In this document: piece after piece, positions 8,747 through 17,336 of the stretch
How positions within the stretch are numbered: position 1 is the stretch's first letter
Layout: each line of letters starts with the position of its first letter
Assembly: GCA_025463565.1 (NCBI GenBank)
Contig: JAODAT010000143.1
Location: forward strand, 1 to 55,221
Length of the DNA: 55,221 nt
Source: Microbacteriaceae bacterium
GTDB taxonomy: Bacteria; Actinomycetota; Actinomycetes; Actinomycetales; Microbacteriaceae
Direction of reading: 5' to 3'
Notes under the pieces: model-generated
Told to the model about the DNA's origin: nothing
Seen by the model: only the letters and a program-made list of their open reading frames with translations
The model's database searches: none
Translations under genes and position numbers: made by a program

Positions 8747-9493
8747 CTAGCGTCGCTCGCTCTGCGCCAGACTCGACCGGAACCAGCCGGCGATGAGCGC
8801 TGGGTACGCGCCGGCGTCGAAGCGCTCATCCTCGTGGCCCGCACCGGCGATGCTGAGCAGTAAGCTCGAGCGGCCGGCGGCAAGGAGCGCCTCGTGCAGC
8901 AGCCGTCCCTGAAGCGGCACGACGATCCGGTCCAGCTCCCCGTGCACAATCAGGAACGGGGGAGTGCCCGTCATGTCCTGGTGCACCGGACTGGCTCCCC
9001 ACAGCGAGTCGGGATCCGCCTCGCCGAGCAGGTTCTTCTCATAGCTGACCGGGACGAAACTCTCCTCGAGGCCGGTGCGATGCGCGGACGCCGTGAAGTC
9101 CGCCGTCGAGAACCAGGGGCTCACCGCCCGGAACGCCGAAGGATCGCGGAGTGCAGCCATCGTCACGAGATAACCACCGGCGGAGGCGCCGATAGCACCG
9201 ATTGCCGCTGAGCCCAGCCCGAGCATTGCCGAGTTGTCGTGAAGGAAACGCGCTGCGGTGAGCACGTCGTCCACGGGATCCGGGTACCGCGCTTCCGGCG
9301 CCAGCCGGTAGTCGATGGATGCCATTGTCAGGCCGTGCGCGGCGAACTCCGCCAGGCGCGCTGCGTCGGTATCGCGTGCTCCGCGAGCGAATCCGCCACC
9401 GTGCGCGTAGATGACGACCGGACTGCCCTCGTCGCCGCGGTGGAGGTCGAGAGACAGTCCGTTGGCTGCGTCGTACTCGTAGGTCTCGCTCAT
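8747..9493 (-). CDS. Alpha/beta hydrolase, HSL/acetyl-esterase type (paralogue 1)
   Basis: 248 aa. The HSL-type oxyanion-hole motif HGGG begins at residue 31. The nucleophile elbow GASAGG has Ser104; the acid is Asp188 in GELD and the base His220 in GAGHED. Proteins of this type hydrolyse short acyl esters and formamides in the cytoplasm. The protein is clearly a tandem paralogue of its upstream neighbour: the segments SPWFSTADF, ASPVHQD and LLHEALLAAGR align with SPWSAPTDL, ASPINGS and WLHEALQRNGR. The start overlaps the neighbour's stop by 4 bp, so they are translationally coupled. The natural substrate is unknown. Confidence 0.88.
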   Translation of the reverse strand: MSETYEYDAANGLSLDLHRGDEGSPVVIYAHGGGFARGARDTDAARLAEFAAHGLTMASIDYRLAPEARYPDPVDDVLTAARFLHDNSAMLGLGSAAIGAIGASAGGYLVTMAALRDPSAFRAVSPWFSTADFTASAHRTGLEESFVPVSYEKNLLGEADPDSLWGASPVHQDMTGTPPFLIVHGELDRIVVPLQGRLLHEALLAAGRSSLLLSIAGAGHEDERFDAGAYPALIAGWFRSSLAQSERR

Positions 9494-10239
9494 GGCAGCG
9501 CCGCCGTGAACCAGGACGCGACGGCGGAGATTATCGTCGGGGCGTCGAGCGCGGCATCGTCGTGGCCCACTCCGCCGACGGCGATGAGTGCCGATTCTCG
9601 CCCGTTGCGCTGGAGTGCCTCGTGCAGCCAGCGAGAGTGCTCGGGCGGCACGATGATGTCGCGGTCACCGTATACGAACAGAAACGGCGGTGCATCGGCA
9701 AGGGACCCGTTGATCGGGCTCGCCGAACGAAGCGTTTCGTCGTCCGCCGCCGGAGCGAGCTGCTCCTCGACACGCGGCCCGCCGAACACGCGAGCCTCGA
9801 GTCCACTCCTCCTGCTGCCCGTCCAGAGATCGGTGGGTGCCGACCATGGGCTGACCGCTCCGATGACCGGCTGAGCGGCCGTTGCAGGTGCGGTGAGTGC
9901 CACCAGTGCGGCGAGCCAGCCCCCGCGAGAGACGCCGGTCAATCCGAGCCTTCGCGAGGCTGCGAGCGAGGCGAGCCCCAGCTCGTCGGCATGTACGAGC
10001 AGATAAGTGGATGCGCTCTGCACGTCCTCCACCGCAGCGGCGTAGCCGGACTCGGCCGGGTCGCGCACCGTGACCGACGCCACGGAGAGCCCGCATGCCG
10101 CCAGAAGTCGTTCTCGCTCCGCGCGTCGCGGGTCGGCGAAACCGCTGCCGAGGGAGACGACCGTCGGGGCGCTCCCGTTAGAACCGATGAGGTCGAGCGA
10201 GAGTCCGTGAATTTCGTCGTAGAGAGCTGTCGAGGTCAT
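9490..10239 (-). CDS. Alpha/beta hydrolase paralogue 2 lacking the HGGG oxyanion motif
   Basis: 249 aa from the ATG at 10239-10237. The frame runs open further upstream, but those residues overlap the FAH gene and look non-coding. Ser104 in GVSRGG, Asp194 in GDRD and His226 in GVGHDD match the triad of the downstream paralogue at nearly the same positions. Where the paralogue has HGGGFARG, this protein has LGSGFADP, so the His-Gly-Gly-Gly oxyanion motif is lost. It may be an altered-function hydrolase or a partner subunit of the intact copy. It starts 7 bp after the FAH gene stop and overlaps paralogue 1 by 4 bp. Confidence 0.85.
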   Translation of the reverse strand: MTSTALYDEIHGLSLDLIGSNGSAPTVVSLGSGFADPRRAERERLLAACGLSVASVTVRDPAESGYAAAVEDVQSASTYLLVHADELGLASLAASRRLGLTGVSRGGWLAALVALTAPATAAQPVIGAVSPWSAPTDLWTGSRRSGLEARVFGGPRVEEQLAPAADDETLRSASPINGSLADAPPFLFVYGDRDIIVPPEHSRWLHEALQRNGRESALIAVGGVGHDDAALDAPTIISAVASWFTAALP

Positions 10240-10246
10240 CAGGGTC

Positions 10247-11179
10247 TCAGCGGATTCCGGGGCGCAGTTCGTGGAACTCGGCCGGCGCAGTGATGGTGTT
10301 GCGCAGCACACCCAGGCGTTCGACCTCGGCCTCGACAACATCGCCGACCTTGAGGAAGGGGAACTTGTCTTCCCCGTAGGTCTGGCTCAGCTCGTTGATG
10401 CAGCCGGTGCCGCAGGTGCCGCTCCCGATGAGGTCGCCCGGCCGAACCTCTGTGCCGCGCGACGCGTAGGCGATCATCTCGCCGAACGACCAGTAGACCT
10501 GCGACCAGTTGGCGTCACTGTACTTGGTGCCGTTGACCGTGCAGGTCATCCTGAGGTCGAATCCGGTGGGAGTCCGTACGTCGTCGAGTTCGTCGGGCGT
10601 CACGACCCATGGGCCGATGGTGGTCGCGGTGTCCTTGCCCTTGACGGGCCCCATCGATAGTAGCATCTCGCGCTTCTGGATGTCGCGCGCGCTCCAGTCG
10701 TTGAGCACCGTGTACCCGACCACCAGACCCGCGCCCTGCTCCGGAGTGAGGTTGCTTCCGCCCCGACCGAGGATGGCTCCGACCTCGAGCTCGAAGTCGA
10801 ATCGCTCACTGCCCGGTGCGAGAGTGACATCCCCCGCCCCCCGAATCGCATAGGGGTTGGAGAAATAGAACACCGGCAGCTTGTACCAGTCGGGGTCCAT
10901 CTCGAGTCCGCGCCAGGCCCTGCCCGCTTTCACGTGCTGTTCGAACGCGTAGAAGTCGCGGAAGGCTCCGGTGCCTGCTAGAGGGGAGAGGTAGTCGACG
11001 TCGACCGGAGCCGGGACGTCTTCGAAGCCTCGGGCGTTGGCCGCGTCGACGAGGGAGGTACAGCTCTCTCCGATCAGTTCCCTCACGTCGCCGACGCCCT
11101 TGATGATGCGGCGCTCGGGGCCGTCGTCGATCAGCATTACGTTTCCTGTCGCGCGATCGCGAACCCGGGCGAGCTTCAT
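10247..11179 (-). CDS. Fumarylacetoacetate hydrolase (FAH) family protein
   Basis: 310 aa. The ATG at 11179 is preceded by AAGGAG, which fixes the start; the much longer open frame upstream is only the antisense of the permease gene. FAH-fold features are visible: FYAFEQHVKAGR with His82, the metal-binding acidic pair Glu130 and Glu132 in FDFELEVG, Asp161 in NDWSARD, and a late GSGTCGTGC loop. The family cleaves C-C bonds of acylpyruvates or fumarylacetoacetate, or hydrates and isomerises 2-oxo-enoic acids, usually with Mg2+. It is the first gene of a five-gene minus-strand operon that also contains the acetoacetate-CoA ligase, consistent with release of acetoacetate. The precise reaction is an inference. 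Confidence 0.9.
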   Translation of the reverse strand: MKLARVRDRATGNVMLIDDGPERRIIKGVGDVRELIGESCTSLVDAANARGFEDVPAPVDVDYLSPLAGTGAFRDFYAFEQHVKAGRAWRGLEMDPDWYKLPVFYFSNPYAIRGAGDVTLAPGSERFDFELEVGAILGRGGSNLTPEQGAGLVVGYTVLNDWSARDIQKREMLLSMGPVKGKDTATTIGPWVVTPDELDDVRTPTGFDLRMTCTVNGTKYSDANWSQVYWSFGEMIAYASRGTEVRPGDLIGSGTCGTGCINELSQTYGEDKFPFLKVGDVVEAEVERLGVLRNTITAPAEFHELRPGIR

Positions 11180-11314
11180 TGGTCTCCTTACAACTGACTT
11201 CGGTGCCCGAAAGAGGGGCTCCTGCGTTGCTCGGAAGTCTAGCGAAAAATCGGGGTTGTTCTTCTGGTAACATGAATGTGTACTGATGTGCAGAACAAGG
11301 AAGTAGCCATCGAC
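11180..11314. promoter_or_regulatory. Divergent promoter region between FAH operon and ABC importer
   Basis: 135 bp of AT-richer DNA separate two divergent operons. A pair of inverted elements, TTGTTCT near 11257 and AGAACAA near 11292, flanks the section holding TCTGGTAACATG. The similar TTCTGTTATG and TGTTCTG occur upstream of the VOC dioxygenase at 17211-17237. This could be a control site for the first-cluster regulator. I could not assign -35/-10 boxes with confidence. Confidence 0.35.
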
Positions 11315-13111
11315 ATGAGCCTGCAACGCCGCGGGATGCGAAAACCGCAGGGAATGACCATTGTCACCTGGGTGCTGCTCGCGGTGCTCGCATGCCTCAC
11401 GATCTATCCAACGATCACACTTTTCCTCGGTGCTTTCCACGACGGTTCGCCGTTCTCGCCGAATCCCAAGTGGTCGCTGCAGAGCTTCGCGACGGCCTAC
11501 GGCTCGTCCAGCAGCCTCCAGACCATCGGCGACAGCATCATCCTCGCCCTGGTGACGGCCATCGTCGGCACCTCCGTCGGCTTCCTCTTCGCCTGGGTCT
11601 CCGCGCGTACCGCCGTTCCGCTCCGCCAGATCCTCACGCCGGTCATGGTGATCACGGTCGCGCTGCCGTCGCTCTTCAACGCGATGAGCTGGAGCGTGCT
11701 CGGCAACGAGAACGCCGGGCTGGTGAACCAGGCCTGGCGTGCGCTCAGTGGCGCGACGACCCCGCTCATCGACATCTACTCGTGGCCCGGGCTTCTGCTG
11801 GTCTCCCTGATCAAGCCGGTCGCGGTCGGCTACCTGCTGCTGCTCGGCCCGGCCCGCGGACTCAGCAGGACGCTCGAAGAGGCATCGGTGCTCGCGGGCA
11901 CCGGCCGAATCCGCACCATGTTCCGGGTCACGGCTCCCGCCCTTGCGCCGACGATCCTCGCCGTCGGAATCCTCAACCTCATCGTCGGCCTCGAGGCCTT
12001 CGATGTGCCGGCGCTGATCGCGATCCCGGCGCGGATCCCCCTGCTCTCGACCGCGATCTACAAGTCCATCAACGACCAGGTCGTTCCGGACTATCCCTCG
12101 GCAAGTGCATACGCGATCGGGATCTGCTTCGTCGTACTTCTGCTTGTCTGGGTGCGCTGGCGTCTCGTCGCCACGCGCAGCTACGCGACGGTGACCGGCA
12201 AGGCGCGCGAGCAGCGGCCATGGCACCTCGGAGGATGGTCATGGATCTTCACCGTGGCGATCGTGCTGTTCACGGTGCTCGCCCTTCTGCTCCCGCTCGC
12301 CCAGCTGATCCTCGGTTCATTCGAGCCGGTGTTCGGCTCGCTGAAGAATCTCACCGGCGGCAACTACACGACAGTTCTCACCAGCACGGACGCGATCGGC
12401 GCCATCAGTAGATCGGTGTTCATCGGCATCGGCGGGGGATTCCTCGCGATGGTGTTCACGCTGGGCATCAACTACATAGTCCGCCATGCAGCGCGGCGGT
12501 TCAGTGCGCGTCTTCTCGACGCCGCCACGTGGCTACCCGCTGCGCTGCCAGGTATCGTCCTCGGTCTCGCGCTTTCCTGGGCGTATCTCGCCGTACCCTT
12601 CCTTCGGCCGCTGTACGGGTCGCCGACGATGCTGATCCTGGCGCTGATGGTCGCCGGATTCCCGATCGCCGCCCGGGCGAGCGAGGGCGGGCTCGTGCAA
12701 ATCCACGGTGAGCTCGAGGAGGCGTCGCGCACCAGCGGCGCGAACCGCATCGGCACGATCGGCCGGATCGTGCTTCCGCTCATCGCGCCGAGCTTCATGG
12801 CCGGATGGCTGCTCACGGCCCTCTATGTGGCCGGGCGGCTGGATGTCCCCATCCTACTCTCCACGCAGAGCAACCAGCTGGCGATCGTCACGGTCTACGA
12901 GCTGTACAGCAACGGTCGCGCTGGCGAAGCCGCCGCGGTGTTCTGCCTGCTGCTGGTCGGGTTCGTGATCATGACCGCGGTGCTCGCGGCCATCGCCCTG
13001 GTCGCGCGCCTCATCGTCGGCCGCGCCGCCGCTCATGCCCAAGAGCTCCCGCCCGCCGACCCCGCGACGCGTGACCTGCCCACCCTGATCCGATCGGAGA
13101 CCCGTGGTTGA
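11315..13111 (+). CDS. ABC importer permease, two fused inner-membrane domains
   Basis: About 598 aa from the ATG at 11315, which has AAGGAAG 11 bp upstream; a start at 11276 is possible but lacks a site. Two homologous permease halves of about six membrane spans each are fused. Each carries an EAA-type cytoplasmic loop: EEASVLAGTGRIRTMFRVTAP in the first half and EEASRTSGANRIGTIGRIVLP in the second. This two-in-one layout is characteristic of FbpB-type and 2-aminoethylphosphonate-type importers. With the ATPase and binding protein downstream it forms a complete importer, presumably for the substrate of the first cluster. The stop overlaps the ATPase start by 8 bp. Confidence 0.92.
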   Translation: MSLQRRGMRKPQGMTIVTWVLLAVLACLTIYPTITLFLGAFHDGSPFSPNPKWSLQSFATAYGSSSSLQTIGDSIILALVTAIVGTSVGFLFAWVSARTAVPLRQILTPVMVITVALPSLFNAMSWSVLGNENAGLVNQAWRALSGATTPLIDIYSWPGLLLVSLIKPVAVGYLLLLGPARGLSRTLEEASVLAGTGRIRTMFRVTAPALAPTILAVGILNLIVGLEAFDVPALIAIPARIPLLSTAIYKSINDQVVPDYPSASAYAIGICFVVLLLVWVRWRLVATRSYATVTGKAREQRPWHLGGWSWIFTVAIVLFTVLALLLPLAQLILGSFEPVFGSLKNLTGGNYTTVLTSTDAIGAISRSVFIGIGGGFLAMVFTLGINYIVRHAARRFSARLLDAATWLPAALPGIVLGLALSWAYLAVPFLRPLYGSPTMLILALMVAGFPIAARASEGGLVQIHGELEEASRTSGANRIGTIGRIVLPLIAPSFMAGWLLTALYVAGRLDVPILLSTQSNQLAIVTVYELYSNGRAGEAAAVFCLLLVGFVIMTAVLAAIALVARLIVGRAAAHAQELPPADPATRDLPTLIRSETRG

Positions 13112-14249
13112 CGTTCAACTGACCCAGCTGAGCAAGCACTATGGAGACAACGCCGGTGTGTACGACGTGGACCTGGTCGTGCCAGATGGCTCCTTCGTGA
13201 CGCTCCTCGGTCCCAGTGGCTGCGGCAAAACCACGACCCTGCGTTCCATTGCGGGCCTGGAGGAGCCGGATGGCGGCAGCATCCGTATCGGCGACCGAAC
13301 CGTTGTCGATGTGGCCAAGCGAGTCTTCGTGCAGCCCGAGCGGCGCAAGGTCGGCATGGTGTTCCAGAGCTACGCCCTCTGGCCGCACATGACCGTAGCC
13401 CAGAACATTGCATACCCGCTCAAGCGTCGCGGCGCATCGCGCTCGGAGGTCGACGCAGAGGTCGGTCTCATACTCGACCTAGTCAACCTGTCCACCCAGC
13501 GCGACCGCTCGGTCGCCGCGCTCTCGGGTGGGCAGCAGCAGCGTGTCGCGCTCGCTCGTGCGATGGTGGGGCACCCCGTACTCACCCTGTTCGACGAGCC
13601 GCTGTCTAACCTCGACGTCAAGCTGCGGGTGCGCATGCGCAATGAGATCCGCGCGCTTCACGACCGGGTCGGCATGACCTCCGTCTACGTCACTCACGAC
13701 CAGGAGGAGGCGCTCGCGCTGTCTGACCTGGTGGTAGTCATGAACCAGGGACGTATCCAGCAGGTGGGCTCGCCGCAGGACATCTACGAGCGACCGGCTA
13801 ACGCTTTCGTGGCCGATTTCGTCGGCTACGAGAACCGGCTTCCCTCTGGCAAGGTGGCCGGCGTCGGGAAGGGTGAGATCTTCGTCCGCGCAGCGGCGAT
13901 GTCACTCGATGAGCTTCCCGGAATGGTGAAGGTCGCCTCAGGAACGGTCCTCGACGGCACATACCTCGGCACTGCGTATGAGTACCGAGTGAAGACCGCC
14001 GACGGCATCCTCACCGGGCGCGTGCCCGCACGCGGCGCCGATGGCGCCATCTACGCGACCGGCGACACGGTGTCGGTGTACGTCGACCCGGCACGCGCCG
14101 TAGTTCTTCCCGCCGACGCCTTCCCGGGCGCCCAGGCGATCGAAGCCTCTGATCCGACAGCGGCAGACGCCGTCGAGATCGAGGAGCCTGCAACACCCCG
14201 CGTTAGTTCCACCGAGAGGGCGACGAAGCCCGCAACGAAAGGGAAATGA
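13104..14249 (+). CDS. ABC importer ATP-binding protein (FbpC/PotA type)
   Basis: 381 aa, GTG start. Walker A GPSGCGKTT is at residues 36-44, the Q-loop lies in MVFQSYALWPHMTV, the signature LSGGQQQR is near 141, Walker B is LTLFDEP near 160, and the H-loop is in VYVTHDQEEA. A C-terminal TOBE-like domain spans about residues 240-340, followed by a loose Ala/Glu/Thr-rich tail of about 40 residues. It energises the two-domain permease in the inner membrane. Order and overlap with the permease and binding-protein genes indicate one operon. Confidence 0.93.
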   Translation: MVDVQLTQLSKHYGDNAGVYDVDLVVPDGSFVTLLGPSGCGKTTTLRSIAGLEEPDGGSIRIGDRTVVDVAKRVFVQPERRKVGMVFQSYALWPHMTVAQNIAYPLKRRGASRSEVDAEVGLILDLVNLSTQRDRSVAALSGGQQQRVALARAMVGHPVLTLFDEPLSNLDVKLRVRMRNEIRALHDRVGMTSVYVTHDQEEALALSDLVVVMNQGRIQQVGSPQDIYERPANAFVADFVGYENRLPSGKVAGVGKGEIFVRAAAMSLDELPGMVKVASGTVLDGTYLGTAYEYRVKTADGILTGRVPARGADGAIYATGDTVSVYVDPARAVVLPADAFPGAQAIEASDPTAADAVEIEEPATPRVSSTERATKPATKGK

Positions 14250-14250
14250 A

Positions 14251-15327
14251 ATGCACAAGCACCGCCTGCGTTCCATTCCGATCATCGCAGCAGCAGTGAT
14301 CGGTACCACAGCACTACTCGCCGGATGCTCGAGCGCGTCGACCCCGACCGCCTCGTCATCGACGAAGGCCACCACGCTAGCCCAGCTCTACAAGCAGGCC
14401 GTCGCGGCAGGCCAGACGACGATCAACATCTACGGTCCGGCCGAGGCGACCTTCGCCGGCGTCTACGACCAGTTCCAGAAGGAATTCCCAAAGATCAAGG
14501 TCACCGGAGAGTTCCTGTTCGGCGGCCCGCTCCAGACCCGCATCCAGCAGGAGCAGACCACCCAGCAGTACAAGGGCGACCTCCTGCACCTGGATGATTC
14601 TGTGAACTACGTCGACAACGAACAGGTGCTGAACCCGATCGGCGTCGGAAAGCTGCCGACCGGTGTCAGCCTCGAGGGCGGCAAGCTCATCGTTCCGACC
14701 CGCTCGCTCTACGTGTCGATCTACAACACCGACAAGCTAAAGGCCGCGGACGTTCCGCAGACCTGGTCCGACATCGTCAACGACACCGTGCTCAACGGCG
14801 TCACCGGAATCAGCGACCCGACCGGCCTCACCTCGACCTCGACCGGTCTCTACTCGGCCCTGAAAGACAAGGCGATCGACAACGCGTGGCTGACCAAGTT
14901 CGCGGCGTCCAAGCCGAAGATCTACCAGAGCACCTCGCAGCTCGTGAACGCGGTCGCGACCGGTGAGCTCTCGTACACCCCGATCGCCTACTACGGCTTC
15001 GAGCTGACGGCCAAGCAGAAGGGCGCCGACGTCGGATTCGTCGTACCGAAGGACGGCGCCGTCGTCGCCGACGACCCGTACGCCATGCTGAAGGGCGCTC
15101 CCGACCCGCTGGCTGCGCGCCTGCTGATCAGCTGGCTGCTCACCAAGGAGGGCCAGACCGACATGGCTCTACTTGCCAACGAATACGGCACCATGCCGGG
15201 CACCCCGTCGCCGAGCAACGTTCCGCTGCTCTCCGACATCAAGCCGTTTACGCAGGTCGCCGCCAACAAGCGCGAGCAGTTCAAGACGGATGCCATCACC
15301 GAGATGAAGAAGTACTTCACCAACTAA
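14251..15327 (+). CDS. ABC importer substrate-binding lipoprotein (Fe3+/phosphonate-type family)
   Basis: 358 aa. A lipoprotein signal peptide ends in LLAGC with lipidated Cys26, so the mature protein is anchored outside the membrane. The body is a family 1-like periplasmic-binding fold (segments NIYGPAEATFAGVYDQF and PTRSLYVSIYNTDK), related to AfuA/FbpA and 2-aminoethylphosphonate binders. Proteins of this fold also bind organic anions. No set of clustered Tyr ligands that would prove iron binding is apparent, so the substrate is probably organic. An AAAGGGAAATGA stretch provides the ribosome site just after the ATPase stop. Confidence 0.9.
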   Translation: MHKHRLRSIPIIAAAVIGTTALLAGCSSASTPTASSSTKATTLAQLYKQAVAAGQTTINIYGPAEATFAGVYDQFQKEFPKIKVTGEFLFGGPLQTRIQQEQTTQQYKGDLLHLDDSVNYVDNEQVLNPIGVGKLPTGVSLEGGKLIVPTRSLYVSIYNTDKLKAADVPQTWSDIVNDTVLNGVTGISDPTGLTSTSTGLYSALKDKAIDNAWLTKFAASKPKIYQSTSQLVNAVATGELSYTPIAYYGFELTAKQKGADVGFVVPKDGAVVADDPYAMLKGAPDPLAARLLISWLLTKEGQTDMALLANEYGTMPGTPSPSNVPLLSDIKPFTQVAANKREQFKTDAITEMKKYFTN

Positions 15328-15358
15328 GCACTGCACTCTTCGACGGGACGGAGTGGAC

Positions 15359-16276
15359 ATGGCGGTCATCGACCATCATGCCCATTTCGTCCCGTCGTCG
15401 TTTTCCCGCGTGGTCGAGCGCCTGGCCGACGACCAGGACTGGGGCGGCACTGCGAGGGCGTTTCTCGACCGCTTCGGCGCCGACGGATCCGCTCAGCCGC
15501 TGATCGGGGAGATCGCCTCGCGCGTTGACTCCCTGGATGCGGCGGGCATCGACGTGCAGATCCTCAGCCTAGGTGCGTCCACCATCTGGCATCGCGACGA
15601 GTCGATCCGGCGTCACCTGACAGAGTCGTTCAACGAGGGCACGCTCGAAGCCACGTCCGAGCACCCAGGCCGGTTCGCGCTCTTCGCGTCTCTGTCCATT
15701 CCTCACCTGGAGCTCGCCATCCGCGAGTCGACGGAGCTGATCGGGCGACCAGGCGTCGCGGGGTTCGGCATCACCGCACACCCCGACGGCGGGTGGATCG
15801 ACGAACCACACTGGCGACCCCTTCTCGAGACCTGGTCGAGTCTGGGCGCGACCGTGTTCATTCATCCAGACCCGCCGGCGTCGCCGCTCTGGGATGACTA
15901 CTGGCTGCGCTGGGGGTTTGGCGCGGTCGTCGACGACGCCCTGGTGGCCATTCGTCTTGGGACCTCCGGGGTCCTCGACGAGTTCCCGGGCATCCGCTGG
16001 ATCATTCCGCACGCAGGCGGAAGCCTGGCCTCGTCCGTCGAGCGCCTCGACAAGATGTGGGAGGCGGGGCGGCTGCCCGCCACGGCCTCCGAGAAGCCGT
16101 CACACGCGCTTCGGCGCCTCTCCTTCGACAGCGCAACCACGGATGCGACCATGCTGTCGAACGCGGTCACTCTCTTCGGGGCTGAGCGTCTCCTGCTCGG
16201 CACCGATTTCCCGCTCGGCGACACCACCGACCTCGGCCGCTACACGGCCGCGCTGCGTCACGCGACGAGTGGCTAG
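15359..16276 (+). CDS. Amidohydrolase family 2 protein (ACMSD-like decarboxylase/hydrolase)
   Basis: About 305 aa. The ATG at 15359 has GGAG 6 bp upstream and is preferred over the GTG at 15353. The metal-binding HxH lies in IDHHAHF near the N-terminus, a His in FIHPDPP near 165, a His in IPHAGGS and the final Asp in LLGTDFP near 285. These are the ligands of the alpha-amino-carboxymuconate-semialdehyde decarboxylase family. Members decarboxylate ring-cleavage products or aromatic acids without oxygen. Next to an extradiol-type enzyme, decarboxylation of a ring-fission product is a sensible role. The TAG stop is shared with the convergent VOC gene inside the sequence CTAG. Confidence 0.88.
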   Translation: MAVIDHHAHFVPSSFSRVVERLADDQDWGGTARAFLDRFGADGSAQPLIGEIASRVDSLDAAGIDVQILSLGASTIWHRDESIRRHLTESFNEGTLEATSEHPGRFALFASLSIPHLELAIRESTELIGRPGVAGFGITAHPDGGWIDEPHWRPLLETWSSLGATVFIHPDPPASPLWDDYWLRWGFGAVVDDALVAIRLGTSGVLDEFPGIRWIIPHAGGSLASSVERLDKMWEAGRLPATASEKPSHALRRLSFDSATTDATMLSNAVTLFGAERLLLGTDFPLGDTTDLGRYTAALRHATSG

Positions 16277-17169
16277 ACGGTACCGTCGACGGCAGCAGCA
16301 GGCGGCAGTCCGATCCTGCGGAAGCCCTCGGGGATGTAGTCGGACCAGTTGTTGAACCAGATGTCCTCCGCCTCCCAGCGGACCGGGGCGCGGTTGTCGT
16401 CGTAGATGTGCTCGATGTCGGTGTACAACTCGACAACATTGCCCGCGTGCTCGACGTAGTACGCGGCGATGTTGTTGCCTGCGCCGTGACGCACGGGTCC
16501 CCAGATCAAAGGCTTGCCCAGCAGGTGCAGCCGGTCGCCGAGGCGGGCCAGGTCGGCGACGCTCTGGGCCTCCCACGCGTGGTGATGGAACGTGCCGCCG
16601 CCGCGTACGACAGCGATGCCGTGGTGCTCCGAGTTGCAGCGCAGGAAGTAGCCGTGACCGTCGCCGATCACGTCGGAGATCCTGAAGTCCATCACGCGGA
16701 CCAGGAACTCCTTCATGTTGACGGCGTCCTTGGGGTGGAAGTTGAAGTGGCCGTACCGCGAAGGGCCGAAGGCGGTCCTCGGAGCGGAGTCGGGGTTCGT
16801 GTCGTTCGTCATGCCGTGCAGGATCTCAAAGACGAAGCCCTCCGGCCCCTCGAACGCGAAGGCATCCTCGACGCCGTTCGGTTTTGGGCGATGCGGAAGG
16901 CGGCGGAAACCTTCGGCCTCGACCCGGTGCTGAATCTCAGCGAACGCGTCTCCGTCCCGGGCGATGAGCCCGAGGGAGTCAACACCTGACTCCGCGGCCT
17001 CGACGTAACGCAGCTCGTGATGCGCAGCGCTCGCGGCGAGGTAGGCCGTGCCGGCCGTGCGCTCGGTCTCGCGGAGGCCGAGGACGCCAACGGCCTCGGA
17101 GACGGACTTGTTCAGATCATTCGTCCTGAGCGCGACGTGCCCCATCGCAGTAATCAGTCCCCACGACAT
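16273..17169 (-). CDS. Extradiol-type VOC dioxygenase (type I, two-domain)
   Basis: 298 aa from the ATG at 17169, with GAGAGG upstream. Two tandem VOC modules (about 7-120 and 138-260) form the type I extradiol layout. Candidate Fe(II) ligands are His141 in YGHFNFH, one of His195-197 in FHHHAWE, and Glu247 in VVELYTD. These match the His-His-Glu facial triad of catechol-2,3- and dihydroxybiphenyl-1,2-dioxygenases. The enzyme would open a catecholic or similar hydroxylated ring next to the hydroxyls, using O2. A frame extension to 17334 exists but would overlap the divergent amidohydrolase promoter. Together with the FAD monooxygenase and FAH protein it supports an aromatic ring-cleavage route. 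Confidence 0.87.
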   Translation of the reverse strand: MSWGLITAMGHVALRTNDLNKSVSEAVGVLGLRETERTAGTAYLAASAAHHELRYVEAAESGVDSLGLIARDGDAFAEIQHRVEAEGFRRLPHRPKPNGVEDAFAFEGPEGFVFEILHGMTNDTNPDSAPRTAFGPSRYGHFNFHPKDAVNMKEFLVRVMDFRISDVIGDGHGYFLRCNSEHHGIAVVRGGGTFHHHAWEAQSVADLARLGDRLHLLGKPLIWGPVRHGAGNNIAAYYVEHAGNVVELYTDIEHIYDDNRAPVRWEAEDIWFNNWSDYIPEGFRRIGLPPAAAVDGTV

Positions 17170-17336
17170 CGTTGTGGACCTCTCGTGTACCAGCCCCGCG
17201 GATGTTGGAGCTATTCTGTTATGCAGTATATGTTCTGTGACGCGGATTACGCAAAACGTGCACGATGGAGTGGGAGATGGTCGGGCTGCGTCCGGCCGGG
17301 AAGGCGTGAAAATGACCGACGGTCTGGAGAGCACTG
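17170..17336. promoter_or_regulatory. Divergent promoter region between VOC dioxygenase and TRZ/ATZ-like amidohydrolase
   Basis: This 167-bp gene-free interval contains the AT-rich section TTCTGTTATGCAGTATATG at 17212-17230, followed by TTCTGTGACGC. Related TTCTGGTAAC and GCAGAACA strings are found in the divergent region at 11.26-11.30 kb. It is therefore a candidate control region for the first-cluster regulator. No unambiguous promoter hexamers were found. Confidence 0.35.

Noticed and set aside
11180..12226. A 659-aa minus-strand frame that extends the FAH gene far upstream
   Set aside because: The extra N-terminal part lies antisense to the ABC permease gene, is low-complexity Arg/Asp/Glu-rich, and a clear AAGGAG-ATG start exists at 11179.
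14251..15327. Iron-uptake assignment for the first ABC importer
   Set aside because: Family resemblance is to Fe3+-type binders, but ligand tyrosines are not evident and the neighbours are all catabolic; an organic substrate is more likely.
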